A stretch of DNA of 64,000 bases. It comes from Undibacter mobilis (GTDB lineage Bacteria > Pseudomonadota > Alphaproteobacteria > Rhizobiales > Xanthobacteraceae). Positions 15,362 to 24,618 of this stretch are shown here, piece after piece (the stretch's first letter is position 1; the number at the start of each line of letters is the position of its first letter). The position numbers and the translations under genes are program-made. A model generated the notes under the pieces. The model was not told the DNA's origin. It saw nothing but the letters and a program-made list of their open reading frames with translations, and did no database searches. Location of the stretch: contig NZ_QRGO01000001.1 in NCBI RefSeq assembly GCF_003367195.1, positions 124,001-188,000 of the forward strand. The letters are read 5' to 3'.

Positions 15362-17965
15362 TTATGCCGCGTTGCCCATGCCGGTCTGCTCCATGAGCGA
15401 CGCGATCAGGCCCTGGCGATCGAACTTGGCGACATAGTCATGAAGACCGGCGCGACGGCCGCGCTCGATCAGGTCGGTGGAGACCTGCGACGACAAGGCA
15501 ATGACCGGCACCGTGGCGCTGCGCGGATCGGCGCGCAGCGCCTCGGCGAGTTCAAAGCCGTCCATCTCGGGCATCTCGATATCGGTGACGACGCTGTCGA
15601 ACGTCTTGCCGGCCTCGATCAGGGCCAGTGCTTCCTTCGCCGAACCGGCGGCGGCAACGGCATAGCCCGCGGCCTGCAACACCGGCATCAGCATGTTGCG
15701 GAAGAACGGCGAGTCATCGACCAGCAGCACGGTGCGCTGGCGCTCGCGGCGCGTATCGTCCTTGCGGCGGAACCAGTCTTCGAAAGCGAGCGGCAGGAAA
15801 TGCGCAACATCGACGATTTCCGTGGCATGGCCCTTGATGACGGCGGAGCCGAGCACACCGGGATTGCCGCTGCCGACCTGAATGTCGAGATGGTCCTCGA
15901 CGATATCGACGATCTCGTCCACCACCAGCGCCATCGAACGCTGGCCATCGGAAAATACGAGCAGCGGTTGCGCACCTTCGCTGCGCACCGGCTTGTCGGT
16001 CATGCTGACCAGCGGCATCAACTGACCGCGGTATTGCACCATGTGGCGGCCGTTCGACAGCTCGATCTTGCGCGCGTCGATTTCCTCAAGCCGCGTGATC
16101 AGTGACAGCGGCACGGCCTTGGGCTGGCTTGAGCCGGCGCGGAACAGCAGCATCGACGTCATATCGGCGTCGGCCTTCTCTGGATCTTGCGCCTGGGCGC
16201 GTTCGGCCGCGGCCAGTTGTGTCGCCACGGCCGTACCGAGCGAGCGGGCCACGCCGTTCGGGTCGATGATCATGATCACCGCGCCGTCGCCGAGAATCGT
16301 ATTGCCGGAGAACATCGGAATGTCGCGCAGCTTGCTCGACATCGGCTTGACCACGATTTCCTCGGTGTGGAACACGCCATCGACGACGATGCCGAAGGTC
16401 TGGTTGCCGACCTGGGTGACGACGATGTAGCCGCCTTCGAGGGCATCCTTGCCCTCGATGCCGAGCAGTTTCGACAGACGCGCCAGCGGCAACAGCTTGT
16501 CGCGCAGCCGTAATACCGCGGTGTCCTTGATGCGCTCAATGCGGTGATCGCCGCCCTTGCGCGCGCGCACCAGTTCGATCACCGACAATTGCGGAATGGC
16601 GAAGCGGCTGCCGCCGACCTCGACGATGAGTGCCGCGACGATGGCCAGCGTCAACGGGATCTTGATCGTGAAGCTGACGCCCTGCCCGGACACCGATTTC
16701 ACATCGATGGTGCCGCCGATCTGGTCGATATTGTTGCGCACAACGTCCATGCCGACGCCGCGGCCGGACACGGCGGTGACAGCCTGCGCCGTGGAGAAGC
16801 CTGCGGCGAAAATGAACTTGTGAATCTGCGCGTCCGACAGCTTCTCGGCTTCGGCTTCCGAGATGAGGCCCTGCGCGAGAGCCTTGGCCTTGATGCGCGC
16901 GGTGTTCAGGCCGCGGCCGTCATCGGACAGCTGGATGATGATGTGGCCGCCTTCATGATAGGCCGACAGGCGGATATAGCCTTGATGCGGCTTGCCGGCG
17001 GCGCGGCGTTCGGCCGGCGTTTCGAGCCCGTGATCGGCCGAATTGCGCAGCATGTGCGTCAGCGGGTCCTTGATCAGGTCGAGCACCTGACGATCCAGTT
17101 CCGTTTCCGCGCCCTGCAGTTCGAGTTCGATTTCCTTGCCGAGGTCGTGCGCCAGATCGCGAATGATGCGCGGGAATTTCTGCCAGGCGCTGCCGATCGG
17201 CTGCATGCGCGTCTTCATGACGCCTTCCTGCAACTCGGCTGTGACATTCGACAGGCGCTGCAGCGGCGTCTTGAATTCGGAATCGTCGTGCCGGCGCACG
17301 ATCTCAAGGAGCTGGTTGCGGGTCAGCACCAGCTCCGACACCATCGTCATCAGGTGCTCGATGGTATCGACGGTAACGCGGATCGATTGCGCGGATGCCC
17401 TGACGGCTTCCTCGTCCTTCGGGGGGTCCTCCGCCGCGGGTTTGGTCGTTTTCACCGCTCGCGGGTCAACCGGCGTTTCGCGGAAGGCGCGCTCGAGTTC
17501 ATCGAGCGACACCTCTCCCGGACGCAAGGGCCGGCCAAGCGCCTGCTCGGTCGCCTCTTCCGCGGTGCGGGGCATCGGTTTTTTCGTACGCTCGGCGATG
17601 CTCTCAAGATCGGCAATGAGATCGCTGTCGGAGCCATCCGGCTCGCACTGGTCGCGCTCCAGCGCCGCCAGGATTTCCTTGATGCGGTCGATGGTGGCGA
17701 GGATCACCGAGACGGCTTCGTGCGTGGCCGGCAGGCCGTCGCGGAACTTGCCCATCACCGTTTCGGCAGCGTGCGCCAGCGCCTCCAGACGCGGCAAGCC
17801 GAGAAAACCGCAGGTCCCTTTAATCGTGTGAACGAGACGGAAGATATTGTCGAGAATCCGCGCATTATTCGGATCCTGCTCGAAACGCACGAGTTCGACG
17901 TCGACCACGTCGAGACTCTCATTGGTCTCGGTGACGAATTCCCGAAGCAGATCGTCCATGGACAA
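15362..17965 (-). CDS. cheA: Chemotaxis histidine kinase CheA with C-terminal receiver
   Basis: An 867-residue hybrid CheA. Domains in order: HPt with phospho-acceptor His46 (RLVHTIKGTCGF), a charged linker with a weak P2 region, dimerisation and ATPase domains (DHGLETPAER, DDGRGLN, GRGVGMDVV), CheW-like regulatory domains, then a receiver from about 745 with Asp in VVTDIEMPEMDG. Two CheW-like stretches appear present (around 500-620 and 630-730), making it longer than the classic ~650-residue CheA. The fused receiver probably acts as a phosphate sink or adaptation element. First gene of the minus-strand che run. Confidence 0.95.
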   Translation of the reverse strand: MSMDDLLREFVTETNESLDVVDVELVRFEQDPNNARILDNIFRLVHTIKGTCGFLGLPRLEALAHAAETVMGKFRDGLPATHEAVSVILATIDRIKEILAALERDQCEPDGSDSDLIADLESIAERTKKPMPRTAEEATEQALGRPLRPGEVSLDELERAFRETPVDPRAVKTTKPAAEDPPKDEEAVRASAQSIRVTVDTIEHLMTMVSELVLTRNQLLEIVRRHDDSEFKTPLQRLSNVTAELQEGVMKTRMQPIGSAWQKFPRIIRDLAHDLGKEIELELQGAETELDRQVLDLIKDPLTHMLRNSADHGLETPAERRAAGKPHQGYIRLSAYHEGGHIIIQLSDDGRGLNTARIKAKALAQGLISEAEAEKLSDAQIHKFIFAAGFSTAQAVTAVSGRGVGMDVVRNNIDQIGGTIDVKSVSGQGVSFTIKIPLTLAIVAALIVEVGGSRFAIPQLSVIELVRARKGGDHRIERIKDTAVLRLRDKLLPLARLSKLLGIEGKDALEGGYIVVTQVGNQTFGIVVDGVFHTEEIVVKPMSSKLRDIPMFSGNTILGDGAVIMIIDPNGVARSLGTAVATQLAAAERAQAQDPEKADADMTSMLLFRAGSSQPKAVPLSLITRLEEIDARKIELSNGRHMVQYRGQLMPLVSMTDKPVRSEGAQPLLVFSDGQRSMALVVDEIVDIVEDHLDIQVGSGNPGVLGSAVIKGHATEIVDVAHFLPLAFEDWFRRKDDTRRERQRTVLLVDDSPFFRNMLMPVLQAAGYAVAAAGSAKEALALIEAGKTFDSVVTDIEMPEMDGFELAEALRADPRSATVPVIALSSQVSTDLIERGRRAGLHDYVAKFDRQGLIASLMEQTGMGNAA

Positions 17966-18065
17966 AGGCCTTCATCGACGGGCGCGAACCCGTGCGTCGC
18001 TCCCCGTCGGAAGCGCCGTCAGTTTGGGCGATGAAGGGTTTAATTTTGGTTTCAGAAATCTAAAT

Positions 18066-18097
18066 GGCGCGGTCGTTCACGCTTTATTAACCGCGCC
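18066..18097 (-). other. Hairpin between chpT and cheA
   Basis: GGCGCGGT and ACCGCGCC pair across a 16-base loop in the 141-base gap between chpT and cheA. Only an AT-leaning tail follows, so termination would be weak. Two GGTTAA motifs lie at the same place but not at CtrA-box spacing. Confidence 0.35.
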
Positions 18098-18106
18098 GAA
18101 CGGCCA

Positions 18107-18742
18107 TTAACCGGCGCTGACCACCACCGCATCGCCGTCCATCACGACCGACGCTTTCAGGCCGCAGGCCTGCGCCAGCAGGTTCGTATAAAACGGTTGG
18201 ATTTTATGCGCGTCGACGCCCTCAGGCCCGACCTCGCCGGCCAGCAGCGGCGGCACGGTCGCCAGCACCTTGGCGTTGGTGCCGGTCGCCGTAATCTTGA
18301 AGCCGATCGCTTCGCCCTCGCCGACCGGATCGACCGTGATCTGGCCGCCGCGCGGGATCGCCTGGCTGGCGATCAGAACCATGTTGAGCAGCAGCTTGAC
18401 CCGGTTCTTGCCCATCAGGACGCGCGGGATATTCCAGGCAATCTTGGTCTTGTCGTCTTCCAGAAAGCCGCGCGAAATTTTCTCGGCATCGCCGGTGTCG
18501 ATTTGCGAGCCCGCCGAGCCGGCGGCGCCGAAAGCGATGCGGCAGAACTGCAGTTTGGCCGAAGCGGTATTGGCGCTTTTCTTGATCAATTCGAGCGCGA
18601 AGGCCCGCGTTTCCTCGTCCTTGTCCTCAGCCAGAACTTCGAGGCCATTGACGATGGCGCCGACCGGGCTGATCAGGTCGTGGCAGACCCGCGAACAGAG
18701 CAAGGCCGCAAGATCGAGCGCTTCGATTGATGAACCGGACAT
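18107..18742 (-). CDS. chpT: Histidine phosphotransferase ChpT
   Basis: A 211-residue dimeric phosphotransferase that relays phosphate from CckA to CtrA and CpdR. The DHp-like helix carries His21 in LCSRVCHDLISPVGAIVNG, the family signature. The degenerate ATPase-like C-terminal domain lacks ATP-binding boxes, as in ChpT. Found directly upstream of cheA on the same strand, and in the same window as ctrA, 13 kb away. Confidence 0.95.
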   Translation of the reverse strand: MSGSSIEALDLAALLCSRVCHDLISPVGAIVNGLEVLAEDKDEETRAFALELIKKSANTASAKLQFCRIAFGAAGSAGSQIDTGDAEKISRGFLEDDKTKIAWNIPRVLMGKNRVKLLLNMVLIASQAIPRGGQITVDPVGEGEAIGFKITATGTNAKVLATVPPLLAGEVGPEGVDAHKIQPFYTNLLAQACGLKASVVMDGDAVVVSAG

Positions 18743-18885
18743 GGGACGGCCTCCGCGCGAGGGTTTCTATCGAGACGGGCGAATCGCTGTCGCATCGGCT
18801 CTGCCTGCGTGATACACCGCACATCCGCGACCGCCAAGGACGCAAAAGCCCTTCGAATTAGGTCCAAAAGACGCGATCACGCCCC

Positions 18886-19722
18886 GTGCAGGACATCTCG
18901 CCACAGCAAGCCGAACGGCTCATCGAGGAGATCACCGCCCTCGCCGCCCGCGCCAGCGCCGCGACGCTCGCCGTGCCTTTCTCCGCGGTCGAACAGCACA
19001 CCAAGGGCGACCTGTCGCCGGTCACAGCCGCCGACGAAGCCGCCGAGGCCATCATCCTCGAAGGTCTTGAGCGGTTGTGTCCCGGCGTGCCGGTGGTCGC
19101 GGAAGAGAGCGTCGCCAAGGGCCGCATCCCGGCAGGACTGAACGGCAGCTTTTTCTGCGTCGACCCGCTCGACGGCACCAAGGAATTCCTGGCCGGCCGC
19201 GATGAGTTCACGGTCAACATCGCGCTGATCACGCAAGGCCAGCCGGTCGCCGGCGTCATCGCCGCGCCGGCTCAAGGACGGCTTTGGCGCGGCGTGGTCG
19301 GTTTCGGCGCGACACGGCTTCGACTGAAATTGTCGGGCGGCGTCGCCGAGGCCTATGGCCCCGAAGTCATCCACCCGCGGCCGGCGCCGGTACGAATTGC
19401 CGTCGCCACTTCGCGCACCCATCTCGACGACGTGACCGAGGCCTTCATCGCCCGGCTGCCGGTCGGCAAGCGTTACATGTGCGGCTCGTCGGTGAAATTC
19501 TGTCATCTGGCCGAAGGCGATGCCGACATCTACCCCCGCTTCTCGCCGACCTGCGAATGGGACATCGCGGCCGGCTGCGCCATCCTGTCCGCCGCAGGCG
19601 GCGCCGTGGTAACTCCGGCGGGAGATACGCTCCGCTTCGGCAACAGTGCCGGCAAATTCCGCATCCCGGGATTTATCGCGATCGGCGACCCGCGCGGGCT
19701 GCCGGCTCTGTGCGGCCGCTGA
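18886..19722 (+). CDS. cysQ: 3'(2'),5'-bisphosphate nucleotidase CysQ
   Basis: A 278-residue inositol-monophosphatase-family enzyme that removes the 3'-phosphate from PAP/PAPS. Metal-binding motifs are visible: VVAEES, FCVDPLDGTKEF and, near the C-terminus, CEWDIAAGCAIL. The start is a GTG at 18886 (MQDISPQQAERL); other starts are possible in the open upstream sequence. Likely monocistronic; the next gene is convergent, four bases beyond its stop. Confidence 0.92.
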   Translation: MQDISPQQAERLIEEITALAARASAATLAVPFSAVEQHTKGDLSPVTAADEAAEAIILEGLERLCPGVPVVAEESVAKGRIPAGLNGSFFCVDPLDGTKEFLAGRDEFTVNIALITQGQPVAGVIAAPAQGRLWRGVVGFGATRLRLKLSGGVAEAYGPEVIHPRPAPVRIAVATSRTHLDDVTEAFIARLPVGKRYMCGSSVKFCHLAEGDADIYPRFSPTCEWDIAAGCAILSAAGGAVVTPAGDTLRFGNSAGKFRIPGFIAIGDPRGLPALCGR

Positions 19723-19726
19723 ACCG

Positions 19727-20242
19727 TCAGCGCGGAATCATATAGGCGACCGACGGCCACTTCTGCCGGGCGCGCTCGATGATGCGTTCCGGATCGGCTA
19801 AAAACTCGGCGCGCGCGGCCTCGTCATAAAAGAGATAAAGACGCTCGCCTTTGATCGTCCAGATCTGAGGATGGCCGGCAACCGAGGTGTCGCGGCCGAT
19901 CGCCACCGGATCGTAGCCGCCGAACTGCGGCCCGTAGATCTCGGGCTGTTCGGCAAAGACGGCGCGGTTGCCCTCGTTCTCGAAGCGCCAGATCACGCCG
20001 CCAACACGCCGTTCGAGTTCGGGCCGGCCCCGGACCGCCTGACCGCGCGAGAAATAGGCGACCGGATCGAAGCCGCTGATGGCAAGCCCGCTCGCCGGAT
20101 CGACCACGACGCGCTCCAGCGTGTCGGCGGCCGTGGCGTCCCATGAAGGACCGGCAAAAACGAGAAAAGCGGCAAAAATGGCCTCGGCCACCGCCGTTGC
20201 GGCCGAAAGCCGCCACTTTTTTTGCTGCCGCGCTACCGTCAT
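19727..20242 (-). CDS. Secreted or membrane-anchored YHS-domain protein
   Basis: About 171 residues from the ATG at 20242; ATGs at 20257 and 20335 are alternatives and the start is uncertain. An N-terminal hydrophobic stretch (AEAIFAAFLVFAG) suggests a signal peptide or anchor. The rest is a YHS-like domain: LAISGFDPVAYFSRGQAVRG, then FENEGNRAVFAEQPEIYGPQFGGY, typical of YHS proteins thought to bind metals or haem. The gene is divergent from eipA and convergent with cysQ. Role unknown. Confidence 0.82.
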   Translation of the reverse strand: MTVARQQKKWRLSAATAVAEAIFAAFLVFAGPSWDATAADTLERVVVDPASGLAISGFDPVAYFSRGQAVRGRPELERRVGGVIWRFENEGNRAVFAEQPEIYGPQFGGYDPVAIGRDTSVAGHPQIWTIKGERLYLFYDEAARAEFLADPERIIERARQKWPSVAYMIPR

Positions 20243-20358
20243 AGTTCCAAGGGACATAAGGCCGATTCGATGCGCTTTGCCGGCCAACATAGAGCCCCGG
20301 CGTGAGCGTGGCGTAAACGCAGTCAACCGGGCCAACTGCCCTTGCCATGGAGCCTTCG

Positions 20359-20964
20359 ATGCGCGCCTCGTTGCGATTTGCAGCCCTGAGCTTCGGGATT
20401 TTCCTCGCGGGGGCAGCCCAGGCCCAAAATGCGCCGCCGCCGCAGCCGGTTCAGCCGGCGCCTCAGCAGCAGCGCAACAACAGCACCTTCACGGTGGACG
20501 AAATCGTCTCGACCGGACACCAGTTCTTCGGGACGGTATCGCGCGGGCTTGCCCAGGTCGTGGAAAAGGCGGTCGGCCGCTGGGGCCAGCCGAATGGCTA
20601 CATTCTCGGTCAGGAAGGCTCCGGCGCTTTCATCGTCGGCCTGCGCTATGGCGACGGCACGCTCTACACCAAGAACGCCGGCGACCTGCGGGTGTTCTGG
20701 GAAGGCCCGTCGATCGGCTTCGACACCGGCGGCGAAGGCGCCCGAACCATGATGCTGGTCTATAACCTGCCCGCCACCGACGCGATCTATCAGCGTTTCG
20801 GCGGCGTCGACGGTTCGGCCTATTTCATCGGCGGCTTCGGCATGACGGCGCTGACGGCCAACAACATTGTTCTGGTGCCGATCCGGTCCGGCGTCGGCCT
20901 CCGGCTCGGCGCCAATATCGGCTACCTGAAGTTTACCCCGAAGGCGACCTGGAACCCCTTCTGA
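20359..20964 (+). CDS. eipA: EipA-like envelope protein (DUF1134)
   Basis: A 201-residue secreted protein: signal peptide ending near AAQAQ, a short Pro/Gln-rich linker, then the DUF1134 domain with GTVSRGLAQVVEKAVGRWG, GLRYGDGTLYTK, and GGVDGSAYFIGGFGMTALT. The ATG at 20359 has GGAG at a good distance, preferred over the ATG at 20347. In Brucella EipA is a small periplasmic beta-barrel needed for envelope integrity and is under CtrA control; that regulation fits the gene content here but no clear CtrA box is visible in front of it. Confidence 0.9.
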   Translation: MRASLRFAALSFGIFLAGAAQAQNAPPPQPVQPAPQQQRNNSTFTVDEIVSTGHQFFGTVSRGLAQVVEKAVGRWGQPNGYILGQEGSGAFIVGLRYGDGTLYTKNAGDLRVFWEGPSIGFDTGGEGARTMMLVYNLPATDAIYQRFGGVDGSAYFIGGFGMTALTANNIVLVPIRSGVGLRLGANIGYLKFTPKATWNPF

Positions 20965-21135
20965 CCCTTTCTTAACGCCCCCAATGCTAGGCCCCCTGCG
21001 TCGGCCGGCGCGGGCGTTAAGGACGAACGCGCGGGTTTAGGTTAATCTGTAGCATTGCTGGCATCCCCACCTGGCCGGTGTCATGGTCCGTTTGGGGATA
21101 GACGGGCGAGGCGTTGCGTTCGGAGGCGTCGTTCC

Positions 21136-22440
21136 ATGATTGAACCGATCATGTATTTCGGGATCGGGTTTTTCGTCGCGGCCCTGGTCGGCCTCGTCGT
21201 CGTTCCGCTGGTGCATAACCGCGCCGTGCGGCTCACCATGCGCCGCTTGGAGGCGGCCACGCCTTTGTCGATGGCCGAAATCCAGGCCGACAAGGACCAG
21301 CTCCGCGCCGAATTCGCCATGTCGACCCGCCGCCTCGAAGTCGCGGTCGAAGGCCTGCGCACCAAGAGCACCAGCCAGCTTGCCGAACTCGGCAAGAAGG
21401 GCGACGCCATCAACCGCCTGAAGATCGAACTCGGCGAAAAGACCGCCACCATTTTCGCGCTCGAAGCGCGCGACAAGGCGCTGCGCGATCAGCTGCGCAT
21501 CACCGAAGAGGAATTCGCGGTCAAGACCAGCGCCATGCTGGATGCCCAGCGCGCGCTCACCGAAAAGGAAACCGAGCTCGCGCGCATGACCACGGCGCTC
21601 GACGAACAATCCAGCCTCAACGAGGCGCAGAAGGTCGATCTGGTCGCGCTCAAGACCCAGGTCGATGCGCTCAAGAACCGGCTCGACAATGCCAGCAACG
21701 ACCTGCGCATCGTCGAGGACCGCCGCGACGCCGAGCGCGTCGAGCTCAAGGCGGCGACGCAGGAACTGACCGAAGAGCGCGGCAAGGTCGAGAATCTCGG
21801 CCGCCGCGTCGGCGAGCTCGAACACGCCCTTGTCGCCCAGACCACCGAAGCCGAGATCCTCGGCCGCCGCGCCGCCGACATGGAAAACCGCCTCGGCGAA
21901 CAGGTTCGCCTCCTCGCCGAGAGCAATGCCGCGCTCAAGCAGATGCGCGGCGAGATGGAAAACGCGCGCAAGATCGAAAGCGACCTGCGTGCCGCCGTTG
22001 CCGAACTCGACGCCCGCGCCAACGCGGCGACGCAGCAGCTGCGCACCGAGAACGCCCAGCTCCTCGCCGAAAACGAACGCACCAAGGACGAGCGCGACCG
22101 CGCGCTGCGCGAAATGAGCGCGCTCAAGCGCGAAACGGAAGAGAACTGGGCCGCCGAGCGCATCGAAAATTCGCTGATGCGCGAGCGCATCAACGACGTC
22201 GCCGCCGAGATCGCGCGGCTGGCCTCGGTGCTGGAAGGACCGAATTCGCCGATCGACGCCATTCTGGCGGCGGACGTGCCGCACGGCCTGTCGCCGCAAC
22301 CGTCAGCCGCGGCGGGCGTCATGACCGCGGCGGGAGTCATGACCGAAGGTCAGGTGTCCGGCAATCTCGCCGACCGCATACGCGCCCTCCAAACCCAAGC
22401 GTCGCGACTGACGGCCGACGAGCAGAAGGTACCAAACTGA
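21136..22440 (+). CDS. Membrane-anchored coiled-coil protein
   Basis: A 434-residue protein with one N-terminal transmembrane helix (MYFGIGFFVAALVGLVVVPLV) followed by roughly 330 residues of charged, heptad-like helix and a short low-complexity tail with GVMTAAGVMTEG. The start is the ATG at 21136, 15 bases after GGAGG. No enzymatic domain is visible. Conserved proteins of this form occur in Hyphomicrobiales; a scaffolding role at the inner membrane is only a guess. It ends 109 bases before tRNA-Val. Confidence 0.8.
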   Translation: MIEPIMYFGIGFFVAALVGLVVVPLVHNRAVRLTMRRLEAATPLSMAEIQADKDQLRAEFAMSTRRLEVAVEGLRTKSTSQLAELGKKGDAINRLKIELGEKTATIFALEARDKALRDQLRITEEEFAVKTSAMLDAQRALTEKETELARMTTALDEQSSLNEAQKVDLVALKTQVDALKNRLDNASNDLRIVEDRRDAERVELKAATQELTEERGKVENLGRRVGELEHALVAQTTEAEILGRRAADMENRLGEQVRLLAESNAALKQMRGEMENARKIESDLRAAVAELDARANAATQQLRTENAQLLAENERTKDERDRALREMSALKRETEENWAAERIENSLMRERINDVAAEIARLASVLEGPNSPIDAILAADVPHGLSPQPSAAAGVMTAAGVMTEGQVSGNLADRIRALQTQASRLTADEQKVPN

Positions 22441-22503
22441 GGCTTTGTCGGCTGTCTTAAGTCGAGTATTGGCAAACGATTCCAAAGATTTGCGCCACTT
22501 CGC

Positions 22504-22532
22504 TTGACACCCCGGCGTGGGCTTCCTTATAT
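22504..22532 (+). promoter_or_regulatory. Sigma70-like promoter of tRNA-Val
   Basis: TTGACA (22504-22509), 17 bases, TTATAT (22527-22532), ending 17 bases before the tRNA. Close to consensus in both boxes. Confidence 0.8.
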
Positions 22533-22549
22533 CGCGCGGCTGAATGGCC

Positions 22550-22624
22550 GGGCGGTTAGCTCAGCGGGAGAGCACACCCTTCACACGGGTGGGGTCATAG
22601 GTTCAATCCCTATACCGCCCACCA
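22550..22624 (+). tRNA. tRNA-Val(CAC)
   Basis: Acceptor GGGCGGT pairs with ACCGCCC; D-arm TTAGCTCAGCGGGAGAGC; anticodon stem CACCC/GGGTG with loop TTCACAC (anticodon CAC); T-arm with GGTTCAATCCC; encoded CCA at the 3' end. All four arms fold. Confidence 0.96.
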
Positions 22625-23188
22625 TTTGTTCGTCCTCTCAGATACTTGTGCCATCTCCGGTAGGGCGCGCCCTGGGAGTTGGCGGACGCGCGTCCAGGCT
22701 TGGTGCTATCGGAAAAGCTCACCTCGGCAGAAGCCCTTTCGCTAGCGCCTTGCAGTGGCGACCGCCTCGTCACGTGACCTTGTCCAGGCGCTGGGCATCC
22801 ACCGGCAGCGGATGGGCCGTGATGATGTCGAGTTGCAGCACTGTAATCAAAGAGACCTCTGTTGGCGTCAAGATCGGGCGCCGACCGATCGAAGCTAGAG
22901 CGAGCTCTGCGCCGTCGGCTCGCGGACGAGCATCATAGAAGCAAGAGATTTGCCATTGAGCACTTAAACCGCATCGCCCCAAGCCACCGACAACACCGGC
23001 GGCTTTTGCGGCCCGTGCCAGCCGAAGAAGGCGCAGACCACCAAATCCGCCCTTCGGACCCTAGCAAAACCAGGCAGGGAGACGCCGAAGACGGGCATTT
23101 GGATTAGTTGATTCATTAACACAACTATATAATATCACACACCTATATAGCTCTGACCAAATTGGTCAGGCGTGAAAATGGGTGTGAC
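22625..23188. other. Gene-poor gap between tRNA-Val and the aminotransferase gene
   Basis: About 560 bases. Short frames are present on both strands but none has a convincing ribosome site or recognisable product. The last 90 bases are AT-rich, with a TATAAT-like box at 23128-23133 and the palindrome described next. It could hold remnants of mobile DNA, but no copy of the tRNA 3' end was seen further along. Confidence 0.5.
23153..23169. promoter_or_regulatory. Palindromic operator before the aminotransferase gene
   Basis: CTGACCAA, A, TTGGTCAG: a perfect 8-bp inverted repeat with one central base, 20 bases before the start codon and downstream of a TATAAT-like box. It looks like a repressor site (GntR or LysR type would fit); no regulator gene lies nearby. 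Confidence 0.6.
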
Positions 23189-24574
23189 ATGGCAATAGCA
23201 TGCAATATGGGCGCTCGGGATATCGAGACACTCGTCCACCCTTTCACGAATCTCAGCAAGCACCGACAGACCGGGCCGATGATCCTGGACCACGGCAAGG
23301 GCATCTATCTCTTTGACGACGCCGGCAAGAAGTATATCGACGGTCTCGCCGGTCTATGGTGCACGTCGCTCGGTTTCGGCAACGAGGAACTGATCGAAGC
23401 CTCGACCGCGCAAATGCGCAAGCTACCCTTCGCTTCGATGTTCACCGGAAAATCTCACGAACTCGCGATCGAACTCGCTGAGAAGCTAAAGGAGATCGCG
23501 CCCGGTCCGGCCTCCAAGGTTCTGTTCTCGTCGGGGGGCTCCGATGCCAATGACATGCAGGTCAAGCTGACCTGGTACTACAACAATGCCCGTGGCTTGC
23601 CGAAGAAGAAGAAAATCATCAGCCGCATGCGAGCCTATCACGGCATTACCGTGGCCTCTGGTTCACTGACCGGCCTGCCGCCGGTTCACGCGGATTTCGA
23701 TCTTCCTATCGGCAATGTCGCCCACACCAGTTGCCCCGATTTCTATCGCGGCGCCGCGCCTGGCGAAACGGAAGAGGAGTTCAGCGCCCGCATGGCGCGC
23801 GAACTCGACGAACTCATCCAGCGCGAAGGACCGGACACGGTCGCCTGCTTCATCGCAGAACCTATTATGGGAGCCGGCGGTGTGGTCATTCCGCCGGCAT
23901 CGTATTTCCCGAAGATTCACGACGTCCTCGCCGCCTACGACGTCCGCATCGTCTCGGATGAGGTCATTTGTGGATTCGGCCGCACCGGCAACTGGTTCGG
24001 TTCGCAGTCGCTCGGCATGAAACCCAGCTCGATTTCAGTCGCTAAGGCCATTACATCCGGCTACTTCCCGCTCGGCGCGATCACGATTGAAGAGCCGCTT
24101 TATCAGGCAATGATCAAGGAGAGCGAAAAGATCGGCGTTTTCGCCCATGGTTTTACCTATACGGGACACCCAGTCGGCTGCGCCATCGCTTTGAAGACAA
24201 TCGAGATCTACCAGCGAGATCGCATCGTCGAACGAGTGAGAAAACTGGCGCCATTGTTTGCCGAACGGGTCAAGCGGCTCGGTGAGCACGAACTCGTCGG
24301 CAACACGCGTTCGCTCGGCCTGATCGGCGGCGTCGAATTGGTCGCGGACCGCAACGCCAAACGTCTATTCACGCCCAACAAGGGCGTTGGGATGTACTGC
24401 ATCGGCGAATGCCAAAGACTCGGCCTTATTACCCGAGCCATCGGCGACACGATCGCCATCTGCCCGCCACTGATCATCAATGAAGCGGAAATCAACGAAC
24501 TCTTCGATACCCTCGACGCGGCCATTCGCAGCACCGAAGACTGGGTCACCAAAAACAAGCATCGCGCCGCCTAG
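23189..24574 (+). CDS. Class III PLP-dependent aminotransferase
   Basis: A 461-residue omega-amino-acid:pyruvate-type aminotransferase from the ATG at 23189 (MAIACNMGARDIETLVHPFTN). Family features: IYLFDDAGKKYIDGLAGLWC, the phosphate-cup SSGGSDANDMQVKL, YHGITVASGSLTG, the IVSDEVICGFGRTG strand with the PLP-ring Asp, and the Lys of SVAKAITSGYFPLGA. The acceptor substrate (beta-alanine, taurine, putrescine, aromatic amine) cannot be told from sequence. It is followed after 44 bases by a ThDP enzyme; together with a PotABCD-like importer facing it, the set points to uptake and deamination of a small amine or polyamine-like compound. Confidence 0.93.
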   Translation: MAIACNMGARDIETLVHPFTNLSKHRQTGPMILDHGKGIYLFDDAGKKYIDGLAGLWCTSLGFGNEELIEASTAQMRKLPFASMFTGKSHELAIELAEKLKEIAPGPASKVLFSSGGSDANDMQVKLTWYYNNARGLPKKKKIISRMRAYHGITVASGSLTGLPPVHADFDLPIGNVAHTSCPDFYRGAAPGETEEEFSARMARELDELIQREGPDTVACFIAEPIMGAGGVVIPPASYFPKIHDVLAAYDVRIVSDEVICGFGRTGNWFGSQSLGMKPSSISVAKAITSGYFPLGAITIEEPLYQAMIKESEKIGVFAHGFTYTGHPVGCAIALKTIEIYQRDRIVERVRKLAPLFAERVKRLGEHELVGNTRSLGLIGGVELVADRNAKRLFTPNKGVGMYCIGECQRLGLITRAIGDTIAICPPLIINEAEINELFDTLDAAIRSTEDWVTKNKHRAA

Positions 24575-24618
24575 GCGCAAGCCCGAGACGCCCTCCGCCC
24601 GTACAAGGTTTGCGCATT

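Noticed and set aside
14411..18034. Long plus-strand frames opposite cheY, cheW and cheA
   Set aside because: Compositional shadows of conserved che genes; they cross the known genes' motifs in antisense.
18085..18112. Pair of TTAACC motifs near chpT and cheA as a CtrA box
   Set aside because: Spacing is 16-17 bases rather than seven, and one overlaps the chpT stop codon.
22770..23107. Possible transposase remnant after tRNA-Val
   Set aside because: Short frames on both strands show no recognisable transposase motif; left as unassigned.
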